Assembly: GCF_048898065.1 (NCBI RefSeq)
Contig: NZ_JBLWFI010000002.1
Coordinates: 124,001-188,000, forward strand
Reading direction: 5' to 3'
Length of the DNA stretch: 64,000 nucleotides
From: Tepidibacillus_B infernus
Lineage (GTDB): Bacteria; Bacillota; Bacilli; Tepidibacillales; Tepidibacillaceae
Part shown: positions 59,336-64,000 of the stretch, piece by piece
How the letters are laid out: every line of letters begins with the position of its first letter
Position numbering within the stretch: the stretch's first letter is position 1
Made by a program: the position numbers and the translations under genes
Notes under the pieces: model-generated
The model's input: only the letters and a program-made list of their open reading frames with translations
Told to the model about the DNA's origin: nothing
The model's database searches: none

Positions 59336-61270
59336 TTAATATCCTCTTAAGTGGGATCCTGGCATCGCACAATGACGGGTCGCTTTGATTTGTAACCAGC
59401 GGGCTGTCATCAACGCCTTTTTTAACCTTAAACGTTCCCTTTTTGAAAGTGAATTAGGTTGAATATAATGACTCACTTCCTCACCATTCTTCATCTGTTC
59501 TATATTTCTTTTAATCCGAAAAAGCATGATATCATCTAAGGCTTGAGCTATTTCTGCATGTTCATCATTGGTAAATATATCCATTTCATAAAGCTTATCT
59601 AGGCGTTCCCATGAATTTAATTCACTAATTTTAAATTTGAGTGCTAATAATCGTAAACTATTAACAATATGAATTAATCCACCATATTTTAGGTCAATGA
59701 GACCATGATGTTCACTCTTTTTTGTTTGAAAACGACCAAAGCGATTGATCGCCAATTCAATCGCTGTTTCATCCTCAGCCAAAAAATGTAGAAAAATCGC
59801 AGGAATGATGTTTTCCGTGAATAAATATTCCCTTATGGAATCAGCTAGGTGCTTATCTCCGTATATAGGGCGAAAATCAATAAAGATCGTAAAGCGACGG
59901 ATTAAGTCAGGTGTATTTTTATTTATCCATAGTTGAATCGAATGTTTCCATCCAGATAAGCTGTTTCTCCATTCCTGGTTTGAAGCCATCACACCACCTG
60001 TACATTTAGGGAATCCACATTGATATAATCCCTCAACTACTTTTTCGGCTAGTTTTGTAAAATAAGTATCTACTTTAGCTTGGTCTTGTTTAGGCACATC
60101 TGCATAAATCAACGCATTATCCTGATCGGTTTGCAGAGTTTGTTCCTTCCTTCCTTCACTCCCTAAACTAAGCCAACAATAAGCGACAGGAGGATAGCCA
60201 TATCCTTCTTTGTTCATTTCGAATTCAGCGTTCTGGATTAGCTTTTGTGTCATTCGGTCATTGAATTCTGAAACAATCGCACATAGCTCTTTTGCTGTGA
60301 CATGTTCTTCTAACATATTTTGGATCATGGTGTCCACTTTTTTCTTTACATTGACTATTTCTCTAATGCTATTGGCTTGGTCAAGTTCTTTGATTAGGCT
60401 AAAGGTATGATCTGATAAAGATTGGATTAAGTTTTTCATTGTGATCATACCAATGGTCATACCATTGTTAATAATTGGAATATGTTTAATATTATGCTTA
60501 ATCATTAAATGTAACGCATCAAAATAGAGGGATTGGGGTTCAATACTGATGAGTGGGGATGTCATGATTTTTTCAGCTGTCAGCAGTATTTTGTCACTAG
60601 ATGGATCTTTCCGTTCATTTGTAAAAGCTTTAATTAAATCCTTTTCAGTGATGATGCCAATAGGCTCATTTAGTTGATTGACGACAATGACTGAGCCGAT
60701 TTGGTTTTTTAAAATTTTTTCTGATACTTCAATGATCGTTTCATTTAAGTGGCTTGTAATGATAGGAAAGGTCATGAGTTCAACCACTTTTTTCCGATAA
60801 GGATTTTTCGAAAGCTTTGGTTGCCCAGAGGTTTCTTTTCCGATTTGAAGATAAAGCTCTCTTAATCGTAAAGTAATCAGCTTTGCGACTTCCTCAGTAA
60901 AAGGAGGATGCTCTGCCATCATTTTATCAAAAAAAGAAATAGGGATGAGTAGAAAGCGCGTATGATTCACAGCCCTGATCGTATAGGTAAAACCATCCCC
61001 TGACATGGCATGAATCAGTCCGATTACATCGCCTCTTCTATATATTTTTAGAGTGATTTCTTCCTTTGCATCATTTAACAATATATTTTTGGCAATTCCT
61101 TCAACCAAAACAAAAATATGCTGAATGTCCTTCTCATTTTGCTGTACAACAACTTGATCATCTGAATAGGTTTTTAGCAATGAGATTTCAATGAGTTCTT
61201 TCAATTTTTCTATAGGTAGCAAGTGGAAGGGAGGGGTTTTACTTAGCAGTGGAAATAAATCAAGTTCCAT
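59336..61270 (-). CDS. cNMP-binding / CBS / DUF294 putative nucleotidyltransferase
   Basis: 644 residues from ATG 61270 behind TGGAGG. Order: cyclic-nucleotide-binding-like domain (about 10-125, IYRRGDVIGLIHAMSGDGFT), two CBS domains (about 155-290, GSVIVVNQLNEPIGIITEKD and HIPIINNGMTIGMITMKNLI), DUF294 nucleotidyltransferase-like domain (LSLGSEGRKEQTLQTDQDNA, GSxGRxExxxxxDxD motif) and DUF294_C. Related to GlnD-type enzymes. Substrate unknown. Confidence 0.88.
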   Translation of the reverse strand: MELDLFPLLSKTPPFHLLPIEKLKELIEISLLKTYSDDQVVVQQNEKDIQHIFVLVEGIAKNILLNDAKEEITLKIYRRGDVIGLIHAMSGDGFTYTIRAVNHTRFLLIPISFFDKMMAEHPPFTEEVAKLITLRLRELYLQIGKETSGQPKLSKNPYRKKVVELMTFPIITSHLNETIIEVSEKILKNQIGSVIVVNQLNEPIGIITEKDLIKAFTNERKDPSSDKILLTAEKIMTSPLISIEPQSLYFDALHLMIKHNIKHIPIINNGMTIGMITMKNLIQSLSDHTFSLIKELDQANSIREIVNVKKKVDTMIQNMLEEHVTAKELCAIVSEFNDRMTQKLIQNAEFEMNKEGYGYPPVAYCWLSLGSEGRKEQTLQTDQDNALIYADVPKQDQAKVDTYFTKLAEKVVEGLYQCGFPKCTGGVMASNQEWRNSLSGWKHSIQLWINKNTPDLIRRFTIFIDFRPIYGDKHLADSIREYLFTENIIPAIFLHFLAEDETAIELAINRFGRFQTKKSEHHGLIDLKYGGLIHIVNSLRLLALKFKISELNSWERLDKLYEMDIFTNDEHAEIAQALDDIMLFRIKRNIEQMKNGEEVSHYIQPNSLSKRERLRLKKALMTARWLQIKATRHCAMPGSHLRGY

Positions 61271-61302
61271 CTTATCAACCTCCAAATCCCATTAGATCAA
61301 GT

Positions 61303-61386
61303 TCATCCTAAAGTAAATCTTTGAACGATTTTTTCTAATGTAGATTTTGCTTTTTTTGTTTTAAGAAGATTTTCTTGTTTCATCAT
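61303..61386 (-). CDS. Possible 27-residue protein behind ythB
   Basis: A minus-strand frame MMKQENLLKTKKAKSTLEKI, then VQRFTLG and TGA, with GGAGG eight bases before the ATG pair at 61381-61386. It is very basic and has no membrane helix, so it is not a CydS/CydX-type oxidase subunit. It lies 90 bases after ythB on the same strand. B. subtilis also has a small gene after ythAB, but I could not compare sequences. Confidence 0.45.
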   Translation of the reverse strand: MMKQENLLKTKKAKSTLEKIVQRFTLG

Positions 61387-61475
61387 AAGGCCTCCGGAAA
61401 TAGTTACTTTTATGGATTATATATATGTTTTAATTCGTCATAAATGAAATAAATTCCTTTAATATAACGAAAAAT

Positions 61476-62495
61476 TTACTTATTTCCTTTTACATAATCC
61501 ACATTAAACAAGAATAGCCGCATTAACAAAATAAGAGAAGGGATAAGAAGAGTGAGTCCGGCTATAAATCCAATAACCAAGTAAGTTCCCATCGTTTGGT
61601 TAACGATCCCATCATAAATCGTTAGATATGGGTACAACAGATAGGGAAGATGGGAAGCACCATAACCGAAAAAGGCAAAAGCGAATTGTAGCATCACCAT
61701 TAAAAAGGCGATTCCAAACCTTTCTTTGCGGTATAACAAGTAGATAGCAGTTAAAAAAGCAAGTAAACCCAAGAGAAATGCCCAAGCATACCCATATAGC
61801 TGGTTAAAATGCCATGCACTTTCTCTTTGTAAGAAAAAGATCATCACAAAGCTGCTAATCATCATTGGTACACTAGAAAAAAGGGCTATTTTCCTTAATA
61901 CTTCTCTAGCCTCTAGATCTTCTGCCTTGTTTGCGTAGTAGGAAAGAAAGGCTGAACTGATAAACAATACACTAAAGACAGCTAATAAAGCAACAGACCA
62001 AGTTAAGGGGCTAGACAATAATGCAGACATATTTAAGGAAATCGTATCCCCTAATTCTGTGATAAAACCACCTTCAGAAATCACAAGCACAGTGGAAAGA
62101 GACGCAGGAATCAATAATCCTGTTACCCCATAACTGAATAGAAATAATTGATTGTCCCTTGCGCCATAATTGGCAAAGGCGTAAAAGGATCCGCGAATAG
62201 CTAACAAGATTGTGGCAATACTAGCTGGAATAAGTAAAACTGTGCCATAGAAATAGGCAGTGTCAGGGAAAAAACCGACTAATCCTACAAAGAAAAAGAC
62301 TAAAAAAACATTCGTTACTTCCCAGACAGGTGATAAATAACGGTTAATCACCCCATTGATCAGATGGTCTTTTTTACGCAACTTTCCGTAATAAGAGAAA
62401 AAGCCAGCGCCAAAATCAATTGAACCTATGATCATATATCCATATAAAAAGATCCAAAGAACCGTAATTCCAAGTAACTCTAAAGACATCTTCAT
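61476..62495 (-). CDS. ythB: Cytochrome bd-type quinol oxidase subunit II (YthB-like)
   Basis: 339 residues, RBS GGGAGGAATG. About nine membrane helices; the N terminus ELLGITVLWIFLYGYMIIGS, IDFGAGFFSYYGKLRKK and RYLSPVWEVTNVFLVFFFVG are typical of CydB-like subunits of the YthAB group. It binds subunit I, encoded directly upstream. The gap of 119 bases between ythA and ythB contains part of the MITE-like repeat, which may have entered the operon. Confidence 0.88.
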   Translation of the reverse strand: MKMSLELLGITVLWIFLYGYMIIGSIDFGAGFFSYYGKLRKKDHLINGVINRYLSPVWEVTNVFLVFFFVGLVGFFPDTAYFYGTVLLIPASIATILLAIRGSFYAFANYGARDNQLFLFSYGVTGLLIPASLSTVLVISEGGFITELGDTISLNMSALLSSPLTWSVALLAVFSVLFISSAFLSYYANKAEDLEAREVLRKIALFSSVPMMISSFVMIFFLQRESAWHFNQLYGYAWAFLLGLLAFLTAIYLLYRKERFGIAFLMVMLQFAFAFFGYGASHLPYLLYPYLTIYDGIVNQTMGTYLVIGFIAGLTLLIPSLILLMRLFLFNVDYVKGNK

Positions 62496-62577
62496 TCCTC
62501 CCTTATTACTGCATAGTTTAAACTTTCTTCCCCTTGTTATTTAGTGTTTCTTACATTATTTTTAATTCAAAGAAATA

Positions 62578-62610
62578 CACGGACGATGGAGCGCATTGGA
62601 ATATACAAAC
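62578..62610. repeat. Partial copy of the MITE-like element end
   Basis: CACGGACGATGGAGCGCATT followed by GGAATATACAAAC corresponds, with few changes, to the right end of the element 57097-57253. It lies between ythA and ythB, within a stretch where the operon would otherwise be tight. Confidence 0.65.
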
Positions 62611-62614
62611 ATTT

Positions 62615-63943
62615 TTACAGGATAATTCCTCGTTTTTCTAATTCAATCTCAGGTGTGTTCTTTTTGAATAGACGTGTAAGGATATATACAGTAAGGGTAC
62701 CAAGGATGACATATAGCAAAGCAAAAACAATTAATAATGTTCCAACATTAGTAGCTGTGGTTACTCCTTCAGCTGTTTTCATATACCCTCGTAAAATCCA
62801 TGGTTGGCGACCAACCTCCGCAAAGATCCATCCTACTTCAATTGCAACAATCGATAAGGGTCCACCTAGTATAATGAGTGCCATCAGCCATTTCTTCCAC
62901 ATAAGCTGAGGTTTCCATTTCCAAAAGAAAAGGAATAGACCAGAAACAAGGGTCAAATAGACTCCTATCATCACCATTAGGTCAAAAAGATAGTGGACAT
63001 AAAGTGGTGGCCATAAATCTCTGGGGAACTCATTTAATCCAACAACCTCGGCATTTGGATTACCATGAGCCAGAATACTAAGAGCCATCGGTAACTTAAT
63101 TGCATTTTTAATTTGCAGATCATCGGTTAAAAACCCACCGACTATAAGCTCTGCCTGTTTTCTGGTTTCAAAATGCCACTCAGCCGCAGCTAATTTTTCC
63201 GGTTGGTAATCAGCAAGGAATTTACCTGATAGATCACCTATTAAAGCAGTAGCAATTGCAAAGATAAAGCTGACAATCAAGGTTAATTTCAGCGCTTTTT
63301 TATAATATTCATGGTTCCGCCCTTTCAAAAGATAGTAAGCGGTAATCGCTGCTAAAACAAAGGCAGAAGTTAAGTAGGCAGAAGATAGGACATGTGCAAC
63401 CTTTGTTGGTGTGGCAGGGTTAAACATCGCTTTTAATGGTTCAATATCAGTAATCACACCATTTTGCATTGTAAATCCTTCTGGTGTATTCATAAACGCA
63501 TTGACCATCGTAATAAATGTTGCTGATAAAGATGAACCAAGGACAACTGGAATAATCAATAGCCAATGATAAATCGGCTTTTTAAAGCGATCCCAGGTAT
63601 AGAGGTAAATCCCCAGAAAAATCGCTTCTAAGAAAAATGCAAATGTTTCAAGAAATAATGGTAAACTAATCACTTGACCAGCGATTTTCATAAAACTTGG
63701 CCACAATAAGGATAATTGCATTCCTATAATCGTACCAGTGACGACGCCAACGGCAACAGTAATCACAAATCCTCTTGCCCAACGACGAGCAAGTAATATA
63801 TAGTGGACATCATTTCGTTTGATTCCAAGCCATTCAGAAAGCATAATCATAATAGGGACACCAACACCAATGGTGGCGTAAATAATATGAAACCCTAGAG
63901 TGAGTCCAGTTAAGATTCGACTCAACATGAGCGTATCCATCAT
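62615..63943 (-). CDS. ythA: Cytochrome bd-type quinol oxidase subunit I (YthA-like)
   Basis: 442 residues from ATG 63943 with AAAGGATGG upstream. MDTLMLSRILTGLTLGFHII, YATIGVGVPIMIMLSEWLGI and GFVITVAVGVVTGTIIGMQL match B. subtilis YthA rather than classical CydA. The heme-ligand His (GFHII) and a short quinol loop are seen. About nine membrane helices. It reduces oxygen with quinol at the membrane, probably at low oxygen. TATAAT at 63980-63985 (minus strand) is the likely -10 box. Confidence 0.88.
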   Translation of the reverse strand: MMDTLMLSRILTGLTLGFHIIYATIGVGVPIMIMLSEWLGIKRNDVHYILLARRWARGFVITVAVGVVTGTIIGMQLSLLWPSFMKIAGQVISLPLFLETFAFFLEAIFLGIYLYTWDRFKKPIYHWLLIIPVVLGSSLSATFITMVNAFMNTPEGFTMQNGVITDIEPLKAMFNPATPTKVAHVLSSAYLTSAFVLAAITAYYLLKGRNHEYYKKALKLTLIVSFIFAIATALIGDLSGKFLADYQPEKLAAAEWHFETRKQAELIVGGFLTDDLQIKNAIKLPMALSILAHGNPNAEVVGLNEFPRDLWPPLYVHYLFDLMVMIGVYLTLVSGLFLFFWKWKPQLMWKKWLMALIILGGPLSIVAIEVGWIFAEVGRQPWILRGYMKTAEGVTTATNVGTLLIVFALLYVILGTLTVYILTRLFKKNTPEIELEKRGIIL

Positions 63944-64000
63944 AAAACCATCCTTTACTAACATTCTAATTTTAGATATATTATACTCTATTTTCGCTAT

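Overview
The window comes from a low-GC Firmicute, most likely a Bacillaceae-type member of the Bacillales. Pointers are an LicT/RAT-controlled bgl operon with perfect CcpA cre sites, a SigI-RsgI pair, an LplABC-like sugar importer without its own ATPase, YthAB-type cytochrome bd oxidase, a BsrE-like type I toxin and a type II-A CRISPR-Cas9 system related to the small Staphylococcus aureus-type Cas9. This is family-level reasoning; no rRNA or tRNA gene is present. Two runs of N (33388-33393 and 40172-40483) show a draft assembly, and both lie in insertion sequences.

Layout. 1-2450: partial gene, frameshifted DUF6429-like gene and an IS1634-family element with a 22-bp target duplication that splits the licT promoter. 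2450-7164: licT-bglP-bglH beta-glucoside operon with three RAT/terminator switches and two cre-promoters. 7164-8805: IS110-family element copy A. 8806-10650: decayed lactonase, maltose acetyltransferase, dead rRNA methyltransferase, small membrane protein. 10941-14425: secreted TPR/copper-amine-oxidase-N-like protein, then rsgI and sigI. 15300-16530: type I toxin locus and a Fic protein. 16830-24977: LacI-controlled sucrose or fructo-oligosaccharide cluster (regulator, two permeases, binding protein, fructokinase, GH32, DUF624). 25096-29962: IS3 scrap, a secreted protein with twelve 14-residue repeats, a two-component system and a lipoprotein; the two exported-protein genes share a duplicated promoter block. 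30242-36000: glycerol dehydrogenase, transposase remains, an ISNCY-like element and a GC-richer DUF2294-SbtA-DUF2294 operon that looks imported. 36000-41784: a graveyard of gene and IS fragments around a methyltransferase and a DmpA-type peptidase. 41878-50488: cas9-tracrRNA-cas1-cas2-[IS110 copy B]-csn2-CRISPR array of 21 repeats. 50762-56200: aspartyl protease fragment, MFS transporter and a TetR-controlled HlyD/ABC exporter operon. 56329-64000: dps, a 157-bp MITE-like element, iadA, a DnaQ exonuclease, a DUF294/CBS protein and ythBA.

How parts work together. The bgl operon and the LacI cluster are separate sugar-uptake routes: PTS with phospho-beta-glucosidase, and ABC uptake with GH32 and fructokinase. 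A second GH32 gene at 40.6-41.8 kb is broken. The CRISPR locus has all type II-A parts (cas9, tracrRNA, cas1, cas2, csn2, array), but an IS110 element identical in its transposase to the copy 39 kb upstream sits exactly at the cas2/csn2 junction. It supplies the last bases of cas2 and a Shine-Dalgarno-like GGAGG in front of csn2. The best candidates for something little described are this IS110/Cas9 arrangement with its candidate bridge RNAs, the two-component system flanked by duplicated promoters, and the DUF2294-SbtA operon.
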